DNA of 64,000 nucleotides from Callaeas wilsoni (Eukaryota > Chordata > Aves > Passeriformes > Callaeidae): positions 140,685-204,684 of the forward strand of contig VWPU01008508.1 in NCBI GenBank assembly GCA_013398955.1. Reading direction: 5' to 3'. The notes beneath the pieces are model-generated. The model was not told where the DNA came from, did no database searches, and saw only the letters and a program-made list of their open reading frames with translations. A program made the translations under genes and the position numbers. Below are positions 46,601-59,180 of this stretch, piece after piece (position 1 is the first letter of the stretch; each line of letters starts with the position of its first letter).

Positions 46601-49600
46601 ATACGTAAGAAAGATTGAAATATTCTTTGATTTCTGTATTAACCTGATTGTTCCAGGTTATATTTCCTATACAAAATAAATGTTAATCATAAAATTGTGT
46701 AAAAACGTGGTTTGGAATGTTATTGCTGACCTGCTCCAGAAACAAATTACAAACACAATTTATTGTATAAAATTGTTTTTCAGAGTTCATCTACCAGTTT
46801 GAAAGACCTTGATTTATGGCACAGACTTTTTCCTCTTGAGTTCCTGAAGTGATTGACATAACCATTTATCATCCTTTGGATGAATAAGCCAATAAAAAGG
46901 ATAAGATACTGAACTTCTGTGTTTTGCAGGCTATTCTTACAGCAGGGAAAATAGCATGACTCAAATATCTTTGGTTCTGTTCTAGATATTTCACTGTGTC
47001 ATGCTCAGCCTCATACTTTTTGCATGCTTTCTTCCATGTCTTCAGTTTTTTCCCACAAAGCACATCTTCTTTTTGTAAAAATTGTTATCTGTTTTTATTC
47101 CTGAATAAAGCCTGTAACTTTGATTTACATCTCTTTGCCCAAAGATATCGTTGGGTCAAGAAATTTGTCACTATATCCTATCTTTTTAATGTTTACTTTT
47201 TTGACAGCATCTGACAATAATTGATACCAGAAGACTGTTAGCAATCAATACCATAGAGATAAAGCTTTCACAGAAGGAGATAAAAGAAGTATTGATAATT
47301 TAATAGGCAATGTTGTGAATAAAGAACTGCACAATTCAGATATGAGACTGGCCATTGTTGGTGTAATATAGTGTTGTGAAAACATCACCAGTGATTATAT
47401 GGTTACTAAATGAAATGTGTTTTCAAGCAGAAGAGAAAAAAAGGGAAACTAAAACTATGGGAAAGTTTCACCTCAGGCTGATTCAATTTTGGAAACCAAG
47501 CCAAGACTTCGATAACAAGTGACGTTGAGGCAAAACAAGAACAGTGAACCCAAGTGATACTGTTGGGGGATGTAAGACTAACCTTTGAGAGAAGAGTTAT
47601 AGTACGATATACAGCAGAGCTTTTTTTAATATCACTGAGGCTGAACAATGTTAGTAAGTAGAAATGAAAGAATATAAGAAAATAAAACAAAGAAAAACCC
47701 TTGAGCAGAGTTGTACATGTCAGAGAATTCAGTATAAACCAAATTAGGCAATGGATTACATAATCTTTCAGGAGCTTGCAGTCAGTAGGAGGAGAGCAGA
47801 TAGCAAAATAACCAAAAAAGCATTACTGTTGCTGAATTCCTCATTGTGTTTTGTCTTCACATAGGACAAAATATTCACTGATTGGGCACTATATTGTAAA
47901 TCAATGTATTCCTATATTCATTGTTAATTTGCTTTTCCACAAGCACATAGTGGATCATATGAAAGTAAACTCTCAGTGGAGTTTAGCTCCACTGAAGAAG
48001 TGAAGGGCCAGGATGGGCCATGATAAGTGTTTTAAAAAAGTGTCTTTTCAGTGGTATGGTAAAAAGTGCACTGATTATTGCATTAATCTCATGTCAGCAA
48101 TGAAGTCGAGGGTTTTCTTTTTGAGATAAATGTAAACTATAATTAAGGGAAAGGAGAATGAAGAACATACAAGTTGACATCTGAGCTTGGAAAAATATCC
48201 ACTTGTCTCAAAGTATGTTTCTATTTGGTTCTCTTTGGCAACCACAGAAAAGGTTCCCATTTGTTAAGGCAGAGGCTGATATTTCAGCCACATAAAGGCT
48301 TTGCTGTGAGAATCTGCTGATCAGAGAGGATCAAAGCGGGTCTCCTTCTCGGCCATTACAGAAGAAAAGAAAATGTAGGTCTGGAAAGCACATCTTTCAG
48401 TGAAGATATGTGCCTTTTAATGGGGTGGTAAAACAATAGATGTCTCTATAAAAGAAAGAGCTGAAAAGTATAGTTTTATTCTCTCCTGTTCTTTGAATTT
48501 ATTTGGGATACTATTTTTTGATTATTCTACCAGTCCCTAAAACACTCAAGTTTCTTGTCAAAATTGAAACTTCTATGGCTATCCATTATTTAAAAGGCTT
48601 TTTATTACTAGCTTCCCATGGAGTATTTTTATTTTATCATTTACTTTTATCATTTGTCTGGTTTGTTTTCAACCATGAGTGGTTTTTTATTGTTATTTTG
48701 AGCTTTATCCATGCCATTTTCTAGTTAAAATTTTATGCTGTCTTATTCTTTTACATATACCCTGTAGAACATCCATTATTTGACAGCACACTCAGAACAC
48801 CAGATGATACTTGCATTGCTTATTATGGTTAATTTCAAAGCAGTTCCCATCAAACCTATGTGAAGAAACATCTCTTTATTCTGCCTCTAGCAACACAAAG
48901 AATACACTTCTTTTTTTCTTGCTTATTGTGCAGCTATATTACTACTAAGAAAAGGAGGACAAGAATTGATAAAACCATCCTGTCGTGAAGTCTATGCTGT
49001 ATTTAATGTGATCCACAGGTAAATATAACTCCTATTTATACCACACTAAATTGTACTTGGGGTGTTAAAGACAGTTAGAAGACACAGGATTTGCCTGACA
49101 GAGTATAGGAACTCAAAGGAGAAAGAAATCCAAAGGATGAAGAACAGGATGTAATGCTGGAGTGAAAGGGATCTCCTACATCATTGTATGGTGTTCTCAT
49201 CTCCAGCAGGTAAATCCATTACAGAATGACTTTTGGTGACTGTCGAGGTTCTGACTTCGTAGAGGATCTCCCTTCTGCTCCTCAAAGACTCTCCTGGAAT
49301 ACCATTCCTCCAGTTAGAAATCATCTTCTATTTTCCAGTTTAAAGGTGAATAGGGTCAGCTATCTTCATGATTTGGTGTCAAGTGCTGATTTTTAGTATG
49401 AGTTGTGAGCTTAGTGCTATTCCTAGGCTCTCCTGGAAAATACCCTCTTACGTCCAACAAATGTACGAGCACCACAGGTCTGTTTGATGGGAGGTTTTTG
49501 TCCACTGAAAGGCAGGAGGAGAAAGATGACAGTAGCATATGGAAAAGGAAATCTAATATAGAAGGATTTGGAGCTTAAGAGTGAAGTGATTTCAATCAGA

Positions 49601-52600
49601 CAAAAAGGGGCTGCTCCTGGGATTCTGCTGTGTGAAACTGGACTCCTTGGGAGGAAAGAGCAGCATGGAGCAGCATAGGGCCAAGCAAAGGAGGCTTGAA
49701 CATGTAGCACAGAAGTATTTGGAGACACAAATATAAGGGCACAGGAAAGTGAGGATGGGGAGGACTGTGAAAGGATAAGGAACTTCTGTTTGTCCACGTG
49801 GAGCATCCCTGAACATTGCCCGTATGCACACCCTGCCCCACACTGACTGCTGGGCACACTCTTCTCCAACTGCATCCTTCACTATTGTAAGAGATGTAGT
49901 CCTAATGGAAAGATTTCTTGGGGTTTTTCTTACCATCAATCTGTGTAAAAGGTTGATGAACATGCAGCTGTGTAAGGGCTGTATAAGCTCTCGTGTTAGT
50001 AAGATGAGTGATTCATAAGACTGAGCATGCTAAAGTATAGGTAAGTGTAGACTGAGAAAAAGATCTTTTATTATGACTGACTCAGATGACCGAATTGTTT
50101 GGTTGATCTTACTGCGATAAAAGGAAATATTGCTTCTGTGTTTTGCGGTTCACAACATCTTCACATTTTTACTGTATCTTCTAAGAAAGAAATCTTTCAC
50201 TTTGTGAAGTTTCATGTAAAAATAGCAAAAGAAAATAATTTTTGGTTTTTTGCATGAAATCATACTACAGCAAAACCAGAGGCTGAGGAAGAGCATCCAG
50301 AAATCTCTTTGGTACGGGGTTCAGCAATACTGGGTAGAAGTACATAGGCTGATGCCAAAATAAACCAAGATTCTCCTGGCTGAGGTCCCATTCCCATATA
50401 GGTATACACATATCACGGTTTTCAAAGAAATTAATGTCTGGGGATGTTACAATCCTCTATTAATGGGATTTTGGCTTCTGGATTACTTAGGAAAAAAACC
50501 TAGAATATTCTAAATGTAGAAACTGTGTAACTATCATTCCCATTGATTAACATTCTAGTTCTCGTTTTCAAAGTAGTTAAATTCCTCAGGCACTTTTATC
50601 ACAAGGTTTATTTCAAAACTATAACATATGTTCTGTTCACAGCTCTGGAAGGTGGCCATTTACACATTACCACCTGCACTGGATTTCGATAAATAAATGA
50701 ATATTACGTTCTTTCTCCACTCAGAGCATCACTCACAAAACCACAGATGAAGAAAAGCCAAGATGACAGGATATAGATGAATGCTAATACATTTTAACTT
50801 TTGCTAGTAGTAGTCAGATTTGATATTAACACAGTCCCCTCTTTCGTTATGCTCAGTATATTGAAAAGTTATTTTAACTGCCTAAATCTAATAACATCAG
50901 CAGCTGCAATCCATTCCAGAATCCAAGGAAAGTCGTTGACTTTTTCTTGCTCCTCAGTTATCTTCATCATCTCCCTAGACTGAGCTAGGCAAAACTATTT
51001 TCACTCACAAGGGATTTAATAAATTACTAATACTCTAATAATTGTTCAGTGGGACAAGACTTCTGCTCGTATTTAAGGAAGTTTGGATTGATATTCATGT
51101 CACTGATGAATGAAAATACAGTTTTCAGAAACTGGTTTTTATGGGTTTTTTGTCAGACCACTGTCATATCACATTGACCACAAAAGAATAAGCAAAATTT
51201 AAGTTATACTCTTTATATTATGAATGCACTTCTTGTAAGCTGGTATCAAGGTGAGTGTCTGGGGAAAATTTAAGAGTATTTAACAATAATATTTTAATGA
51301 ATTCTGCACAACTGCTCTGTTATGACTCCATAAAATCTGATTTCCTATTTATTACTAAAATAATGCTGCAACTTCTACTTTTGGGGCTTGCCAGTTTTGT
51401 TGTTAAATACCATGACAGTCTGTAGATCTCTGAGAATTTCCATCCATCTTTTTCACAAGATGCTGAACAGTAGTGAAGCAAAATATACAGAACACATCAA
51501 CCACCACGTCCTTGAAATTTCACATACTTATCATATTTTTGATAATATGTCATTCTTCATTTGGATATTTTCTCGAGAGTTCTCAGGAAAGGGTGTAGTT
51601 TCCCAAACAGCATGAAATTTTGGACTAGTAAAATAAAATTTAAAGCAAGCATGTTAAAAAAATAGCAACTAGTATTTTAATACAAAATTTAAAAATAATC
51701 TATAAGTGAATAAAGAAAAATATTATTAATATCACGGTATTTAATGAATTCATTAGTGAAAATATACTCTACTCAACTTTAAAACTGCAATTTACCTTGA
51801 GAAATCAAAGACTGAGTAGCCAAATGTATAACACCATGAGTGTGCAATAAATCACTCTAAAGATTAATCCAAGTAAAGCCCATCAGTTATTCATTCAGAT
51901 AATAAATGTTACCAGAGCTCTTCACAACTAAAATTCAATTAGAAATTATGGTGCTGTAAAAAGATCAAATAAATCTAGAGTTTTTGAGTAAAACATAATC
52001 AATTTTATTAAAAATAATCCTTGATTAGTCATAATCAAGATACATCAGGTAATTGTACAAGAGAACATAGTAACTAAAGAATAATAATTTAGCAACAAAA
52101 AACAGTTTAGAAGAAGAAGAAAGAGGTATCTCTAATGCTTTTTTGGTCATAACTTAGGCAATATCACTGTTGCCGTGACTTAAATTAGGAAATTTGTTCC
52201 CAAGAGAAAGAAAGATAGCGAACAAGTATTTGACTGAATGGAACAATAAGCTAAAACTGTTTTTTATCAGCTCATGAATTTATCAATGTCACTCTCTTAA
52301 AAAAATATGGGTTTATCAACAAAAAAAAGTCCAGCAAGAATGTGAAATTATATGGTCTATCCTAAATGCAAATGTATAGCAAGTCGTTTAAAATTATGAA
52401 TACCTAGTTCTAGACTAAAAGCACAAGCAAAAAAAAACCAAACAAACAAGCAAAGCCCCCCCCCCAACCCAAACCCCAAACAAACAGAAATGCAGCAATG
52501 TTAGTCAATTAAACGGTTCTAAAATCCTGGCAAACCCTGGAGACTTTTGTAGACCAACGTAGTCATTTATATTTTGTAAGTTTATTGAATGTCTTCTGTT

Positions 52601-53299
52601 CTTGAAAGTGAAAAATATCAGATGCAAAGAAATTTATAGCAGGAAAATGGGTGAGGGATCTCACTTCTCCTGCACTGAAGAATAGAAGAGTCATTTATTT
52701 AAAACATCGTATTGCTGAGTTGCTGCCAATAGGATGGGCTTGGATTTCATCACCCATCAGGTCTACCTGATTCATATGTTTCTAACAACTAAAATTTTAT
52801 GTAGACAGTTCTACATCTTCTCCTCATTCCTTCTGCCCCAGATGGATGTAATGGTTTCAATATTAATATTTGATTATACATAGAAATGGTCTATGTTAAT
52901 TTAATTTTAGGTCCTCATCCAAACTAACAACCAGATAAATATGAGTGAATTATATGACCAGTCCACACTTCATGAGTCTAAAATAAAATTAAAATTCAAT
53001 GAACAATGCTATTGAATTAAATGCAAGTGGTCAAGAGCACTCCGTCACATATTATATGTGCTTGTAATAATGAAACCACAAACTGCTGCTTTGTCAAACA
53101 GATGTAGTTTGACAGTAACTTGGTGATTAATTGACAGGTTTATTTTTATAGAGTGGAATAGTATGAAACTGGTAACAGTTCCTAACCAATACAGAAATAA
53201 GTTTTTCATCAATGGAGCTTTTCCAGTGTCCACATTTTCTGAGTCTTTAAAGGAAGTTAACTGTTTTTGCCTTTAGCTGTCTTTGTGTTAAACCTATTG
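43646..53299. other. 9.7-kb repeat-poor, gene-free stretch
   Basis: No transposon, RNA gene or exon recognised. A GC-richer segment at about 49420-49960 keeps three overlapping minus-strand frames open (longest 49423-49875, 150 codons), but they are Ser/Pro/Cys-rich with no domain. A mixed A/C low-complexity run lies at 52430-52488. The remainder is AT-rich. Confidence 0.5.
52430..52488. repeat. A/C low-complexity run
   Basis: An A-run, then caaa/ccaaac units, a 10-C run (about 52456-52465) and aacccaaaccccaaac. Low complexity with no recognised element body. Confidence 0.85.
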
Positions 53300-53755
53300 T
53301 CATAGATCATAGAATACCTTAGGTTAAAAGGGAGCTTTAAAGGTCATCTAGTCTAACCCCATTGGAATGAGGAAGGACACCTTCAACTAGATCAGGTTGC
53401 TCAGAGCCCCATCCAGCTTGACCTGGAATGCTTCCAGGGATATGGCATCACCACCTCTTTGGGCAACCCATGCCAGCGTTTCACCACCCTCATAAAAATC
53501 TTCATCCCTACATCTAATCCAAATCAACCCTCTTTTATTTTAAAACTATTAACCCTATTGCTACAGGCCTTGCTAAAAAGTCTGTCCCCACCTTTCTAAG
53601 AGGCGCCCTTCATGTACTGAAAGCCTGTAATAAGGTCTCCTTGGAGCCTTCTCCAGGCTGCACGACCCCAGCTTTCTCATGGCCTGGTATTCCTCACCTA
53701 GGTCTTTCTGCTCAGCCTTTTGTGAGCAAGAGTGACTTTGCTGGGCCTCTGTACA
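53300..53755 (-). mobile_element. CR1 LINE 3' end, reverse, well preserved
   Basis: The left end catagatcatagaatacctt is the complement of the CR1 octamer tail. It is followed by ttaaaggtcatctagtctaacccc, ggaaggacaccttcaactagatcaggttgctcagagccccatccagcttgacc, tttgggcaacccatgccagcg, gtctgtccccacctttctaagaggcgccc, aataaggtctccttggagccttctccaggctgcacgaccccag and tgcctggtattc-like sequence to about 53755. The order is that of a CR1 3' UTR plus the end of ORF2 on the minus strand. No intact frame. Confidence 0.94.
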
Positions 53756-54200
53756 GACATCTACACTTTAAAAAGAAAATGCATTCAGTTGTCCTCTGGA
53801 TCAAATGTGCTCTCAGTACATACCTCGGACAGAGTGACACACATAGCAGAACTCTGTTTTGAATAGAGTTCAGAACACATATGTGTGTGCCCAGGGACAT
53901 CCAGTGACTATGCAGGTTTCTTCCTATACTTCTGCCTGCAGTACTCACCCAGAATCTCATGGTCCCATCAGCCAAACATCACCCAAGCCCCAGAGGCCCC
54001 TCTGACTGGCACTGCCACACAAGCTATGGGATGCTCAGGGTGCCAGCTGCAGGTACTTGCTGGCTGAGAGCAGCTGAGCAGGTGCCAGACAGCACCTGTC
54101 TCCCAGAGCCTTCCTGCCGTGTCCCACTGCACATGCAGTCGGCTCACAGCTCCCCACAGCATCTGCTGCGGCTGCCTGTTCCATCTAAAGGTTAGAATAG
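53756..54200. other. GC-richer unclassified stretch
   Basis: From about 53940 to 54190 G+C is clearly higher than in the surrounding DNA, with Ctg/cag-rich words but only a few CpGs. Overlapping frames on both strands (for example 53968-54297 minus, 109 codons) are a consequence of low stop density, and no domain is seen. It may be an unrecognised repeat. Confidence 0.4.
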
Positions 54201-56734
54201 CAGCCTTAGTGTATCTTTGGCATTGGGCTGGTGGGCTCTCTTGTGATTCTAACAGCGAGGTGTAAAATCTGGGCTTTAGTTTTGGTCTAGGTTTCAACTT
54301 AATCCTGACAGAAGGCTGTCCCAGACTTCATGTGAAACATCAGCCACTGCAATAGGGAGAGGTTTCTGTGGTGATTTAAAAGTAGGATTTTTTACCTTTT
54401 TTTTTTTTTAAAATCTGAAAAGCAAATGTTATATAAAATATCTGAAGCTGCTTAGCTTTCTGGGCAATATTCCCAGTCATTTGCAGCAAACAGTCTACCT
54501 CCTGGAAGGCAAAAGCCAACAAATTTCCCACCCAGTAGGGTGGTAATGCTGAGCTGCTATATGCCATTCCTGCCCACTACCGTCAAAAAACCACAAAGAA
54601 GGACGCATAAGCTATTTAAAAAATAATTAAAATTGGTGGAAAGATGCCATTGTCAACAAAAGCCGATAATTCAGACAAACTCTCAAAGATTTCACAACCC
54701 TGTGTATAGTTCCTAGTATAGTAAATAATTAACACCAAATGTTAAGACCTACTGCATGACAAAAACAAATGTAGTAATACTCAAAGAAAAATAATATGTT
54801 CATATTTCTCTTTTTTCTTGACATATTCAACATTATTTTGCAACACTAAAAGTTAGGTATTTAAGATAGCTAAAATAATTTGAAATACTTAGTCCCTTAG
54901 AAGCCTAATCTCCCCAGAAGCATGTAAGTGTAGTTCCAATTTCTGCTTTCATGTTGTAAAGGTGACTTATTTTAAGCATAAATAGAGCCTTTGTGGTTCT
55001 CTAAAAAGAATGTGAACAAACTTTTTCAGCCTCATTTCCCAGTTAAAAAGTAAGGTATATTTATAGAACCATTAATAACTTAAGTAATAATTTTGCTGCT
55101 TTTATTTCAGCAAATGATTACTTTATCTTTTGACCTAGCTACTGGAACCATTAAAATTTATTTTCCAAGCTTCTCCCAACATACATGTGATTCAGATGGA
55201 AATATTAAATCACTAATGGCCAGAAATAGAAAATTATTTATTTAGCATACATTAAAACATTAAAAGTATTAACAGTTGTTAATATTAGAGCTATTATGGT
55301 CTGATACTATTTGAAGTCAAATTAAATTTTCCATGCTTATGAATTAATTGCCTCTTATTCTTTTGGCCAGCAGTAATCACAATGCACTAAACACACCATA
55401 ACGAGAAGATGTCCTAAACCCCTGATTAACTCAGCACGATGCACTGGTCTGTGGACAATCACAGAAGACAGATCTCGGTCTATTCAGAGCCAAATGCTGC
55501 ATTGTGAATAAACCTAACTCTGCATGTGCTTAACATGATGAGAGATGTCTTTTCACTGTGAGTCATCCCCATCAGTCATTGAGTAGTGAGGCAGACTAAT
55601 CAGCACTCACTTGTAAAAATGTGCTGATTTTGTCAATGTTTTGGTAGAGAGACTTTATTTCTGTAACACAGAGTACACATCTTCAAATGCAACTTTGATG
55701 TAGCTGTGCAAAAGATTCCCGGCAATGGGACATCCCCATGGCCTTTGCCTTGGGCTTGTAATGACTAAAGTCAGCAAAGAACAACCTGCATTTTTATAGG
55801 CTGGCAAATACTTCCAGTAGCGCTGCATCAACACTTCTAATGATAATGATTGTGAGACAGGTCAAGCTGTGGTTGTGTTAAGGAAGCTTTCCTGTCTGAC
55901 CATCCAGAAGCCACTCTGGCAGTCACACTCACACCCCCTGAGCTGGGACAGAGGCACCTAGGTGGTGGGTGGCTCAGTGACCAACAGGTCCATTTTTGAT
56001 TCCCTGCACACTCCACTCTCACATAGACAGACCAGGTTTCCTTACGGGATCAACCCTGTATTATCCAAAGCAGTACCTCCAACTTCTTGATCCTTAAAAT
56101 AATTGAGTCATGGTGCAATGACAAAAATGACAGGTCAAGCTGAGCAGCCTCGAGAAGTGAGACTAAACAAAGGAATTTTATATCCTCCCAGTATAAGTGT
56201 GTGAAAATCTGGGGTCTTCCTGCTGAGTCTTCTGCTCCTGCTTTGTCTCTTGAGTGTCTGGTCACCCGGCTGGGCACATCTCCCCGTGCCCTCCGCTATG
56301 CAAAGCTCGGCACTAGTTCACAGGCTCTTGCCTTGGGCTCCTGCCCTCCAGAGCTGTCTGCAGCTCACACTTAGCTGGCACACTGAGCTATCTGCATTAA
56401 ATGGATTCCCCAACAGCTGTGGGTTTTGGTTGCTCCTTCTTTCTTATAATGAAGCATCAAGCTGAAGGCTGTAACATACTTTAGCTCTTTGTCCTTAGAA
56501 CAATATCCACAACAGGGTTGTCCTGGTCATTACAGCTAAGACAGAGCCTTACTATAGAGTGGAGCCTTAGATATGTACAAAAAGTTCACTGAAACAGAAA
56601 ATGCACCTATCTAATTTCAAGGGCAAAATTAACAAGTTCAGATTCACATTCTTCTCATATTAACCTTCTCTTTCACTTACTGTCACTGAGGTCCTTGCAG
56701 AACATTAGATATCATAGAGCTGTTAAAGTCATTG
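54201..56734. other. Unique DNA, no gene seen
   Basis: AT-rich, with a T-run near 54398-54410. The piece 55370-56070 is less AT-rich and includes TGATTAACTCAG and several aatcagcac-like words that could be regulatory. Nothing firm. Confidence 0.45.
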
Positions 56735-57183
56735 ACCTGTTGAAATGAATCCAGATGAGAGCCACCAAGATGATCAGGGAGCTGTCTCATATGAGGATAG
56801 TCTGAGAGACTTGGGACTCTTCAGCTTGGAGAAGAGAAGACATTGGGGAAACCTTGGAGCAGCCTCTCAGTACCTAGAGGGATCTTACAAAAAGGCCAGA
56901 GCGACTTTTCACAAGGGCACGTGGTTTTAAGGGGAATGATCTTAAGCTGAAGCAGGGCAGGTTTAGATCAGAAGTTAGAAGGAAATTCTTTATTATAATT
57001 AAAACAGGTTTGCCTAGAGAAGTTGTGGACTCCCCATCTCTGGAAGTATTCAAGACCAGGTTGAATGAGTCTTTGAGTAACCTGGTCTAGTGGAAAGTGT
57101 CCCTACCCATGGTGGAGGGCTTTGAACTGGCTGATCTTTAAGGTCCCTTCCAACCCAAATGATTCTCTGATTCTATGATTTTA
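56735..57183 (+). mobile_element. CR1 LINE 3' end with octamer tail
   Basis: Aaatgaatccagatgagagccaccaagatgatcaggg opens the copy. It continues through cttgggactcttcagcttggagaagagaag, gggcaggtttagatcagaagttaggaaggaa-like sequence, tttgcctagagaagttgtggactcccc, gttgaatgagtctttgagtaacctggtctagtggaaagtgtccctacccatgg, ggctgatctttaaggtcccttccaac and the tail gattctctgattctatgatt. It is a 5'-truncated, inactive copy. Confidence 0.94.
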
Positions 57184-58347
57184 AGGTGAACAGTTGAGGT
57201 AGGCTCTGTTTTCTCTAACTGGTAATGAGAACTAAAAAAACCGCAGCTTCTCAGCTTTTATTTTTCCTCAGAAATCCTAGAATTCATATCTCATCTTTGT
57301 GTTTCGGCATTTTGTAAAAGTGAATAGTCCAACATGCTGCTCCTAGTCAAAACTCATAAATAAACACAAAGTGAATGTTTCATACTTTGCAATCAAAATA
57401 CCACAAGTTCTTGTGATATACAGTAAGTGAAATCTGCATATTAAAAATAATGTTAGTGGGCAAGAACATTAGGAAATAAAAGTTCTTAGGAAAAAAACAA
57501 CACAAAAACAAATCTAGAAGATCAACATTTATTAATATGAGCAGATGTGGCAGATAAAAGAATTCTGTATGTACAGAGACAAAGATTTCTATCCTGGGCT
57601 GCCTAGCAGTAATAGAGAAATAGAGTATTATAGATGGGAAGGTTTGATAGAGTTCAAACTGACTTAAATGCTTTTGATATCATGAGTTGAGTTGGACTGC
57701 AAGGTAATTTTGGCAGTTTTGAAAAACTTAAGCATTTGCACAAAGGCTTTGAGAACTGGCTGATGATTCAGTTTTCTTTACTTCTAAGTTTATAGTTTGA
57801 GATACATAATGGAAATCTCCTGAAAGCTCTGAACATATTCCTTTGAAGCCAGACCTTCTTGTGATGTTTTACCTTCATGAATGCTTGCTGCCATCAAAAC
57901 CACTAGTCACTGTTTTAAAATACAGGCTAAAAAGCTAAGTATTATCTTTCCCATACTCACTCCAAATTCCTGCACTGACACCAAGGAAACAAAGTTATGT
58001 TTTACTAACTCAAGCCAAGAGAAGTACAAAGAGTTGAGAATAGGCAACTAAATAATCCTTATTCCTATTTCCTATGAACTTAAAATATCCTAGAACAATA
58101 ATAACAAATGCTAAATAAAACCCCCAAGACATAACAAAGTGTGGTTTTCAAGAATGAAAATATATTTCTTTGACAAGTTATGGAATTATAATTACTCTAC
58201 AGTGTCAAAATAACACAAAATAAATACAATTTGTTCGCAAAGTAAAACAATACCTAATAGAAATAAAACTCAATGAGTAGAACAAGAAGGCTCTGGTCTA
58301 TGCATGGATTCGAGCCCTTACTTCATTTCTGTTAGCAATGACATCGC

Positions 58348-58365
58348 TTTGCCATGCATGGCAAA
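58348..58365. promoter_or_regulatory. 18-bp perfect palindrome
   Basis: TTTGCCATGCATGGCAAA is identical to its own reverse complement. The TTTGCC/GGCAAA halves resemble NFI-type half-sites (TTGGC) only loosely. It could be a dimer binding site; no direct support. Confidence 0.45.
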
Positions 58366-58789
58366 CATGAAATGAATCATCGACATGAAACACCCTGCAT
58401 GAAAAAATACCAAAGCTCTTAAAAAGTATATTATCAATGCATTTATAGCTATTTTTAAATTTTAAAGATTAGTTCTTGGGTTCTAGAAATTAAAAATGCT
58501 TGGATTAAGTTTGTTTAACACCAATTATTACTCAAGCAGACAATGGGACTTGGGAATTCCTTGTTTTCCAGGTGAACCTCTAAAGTACTTAAAAGTATTA
58601 AAATTTAAGGCTGCAAATACAAAAGAAGCAGGATTAAAGAAAGAATTTATTTTACCAGATACAACTACCTCAATCTACAGCTACTTCAATCTATAATGTC
58701 TTTCATAAAATGAACAATGTTCTCCTGAATGTTTGATAGGCTAAATATTCCCTGGCTCTACCAGGAACACTTTTCTGATACAATTAATA

Positions 58790-59180
58790 TTAAAGCATCT
58801 ATGCGCTGGCATTGCTATCGTGAAATGTATTGTGATATTTGCTCTGTTATTTACTTTCTTTTCTCGCTTTGATCATCCTTTGCCCTTTCTAATTGATTAA
58901 CTGTCTCTGTATTGCAAGAGTTTCCACAGGCTTTGGTTAAAGTCTTGGGCAAAGGAGCATGTTCACTAATCAGGTCCTCAGAAGCAGACTTAGAGCACTA
59001 ATTAAAAGCAACTGGACCATCTAACCTTTTCTAGCTATGATTACTCAGTAACTTAGACAAGCAACTTCCCCTCTGACTCCTGCTGAAGGTTAATCAGGAC
59101 TTATTGGCTTCCTGATGGCTGATTTATCTCTATCAAGTTAGCTTACACTGGAAATCTTTAACAGTAAATTTTTCTCTTAA
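58790..59180. promoter_or_regulatory. Candidate conserved regulatory block
   Basis: Within 400 bp there are several motifs typical of developmental enhancers: a TCF/LEF-like CTTTGATC at 58868-58875, TAATTGATTAAC near 58890 (homeodomain), CACTAATTAAAAG near 58996, and ggttaatcagg near 59090. The stretch lacks simple repeats and mobile elements and has balanced composition. Conservation is suspected from word content only, with no alignment behind it. Confidence 0.3.

Noticed and set aside
53968..54297. 109-codon minus frame in GC-rich DNA
   Set aside because: Low stop density from composition; opposite strand equally open; no domain.
57600..57670. Possible CR1 tail (attatagatgggaaggtttgatag)
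   Set aside because: Too short and lacks the aaggtcccttccaac block.
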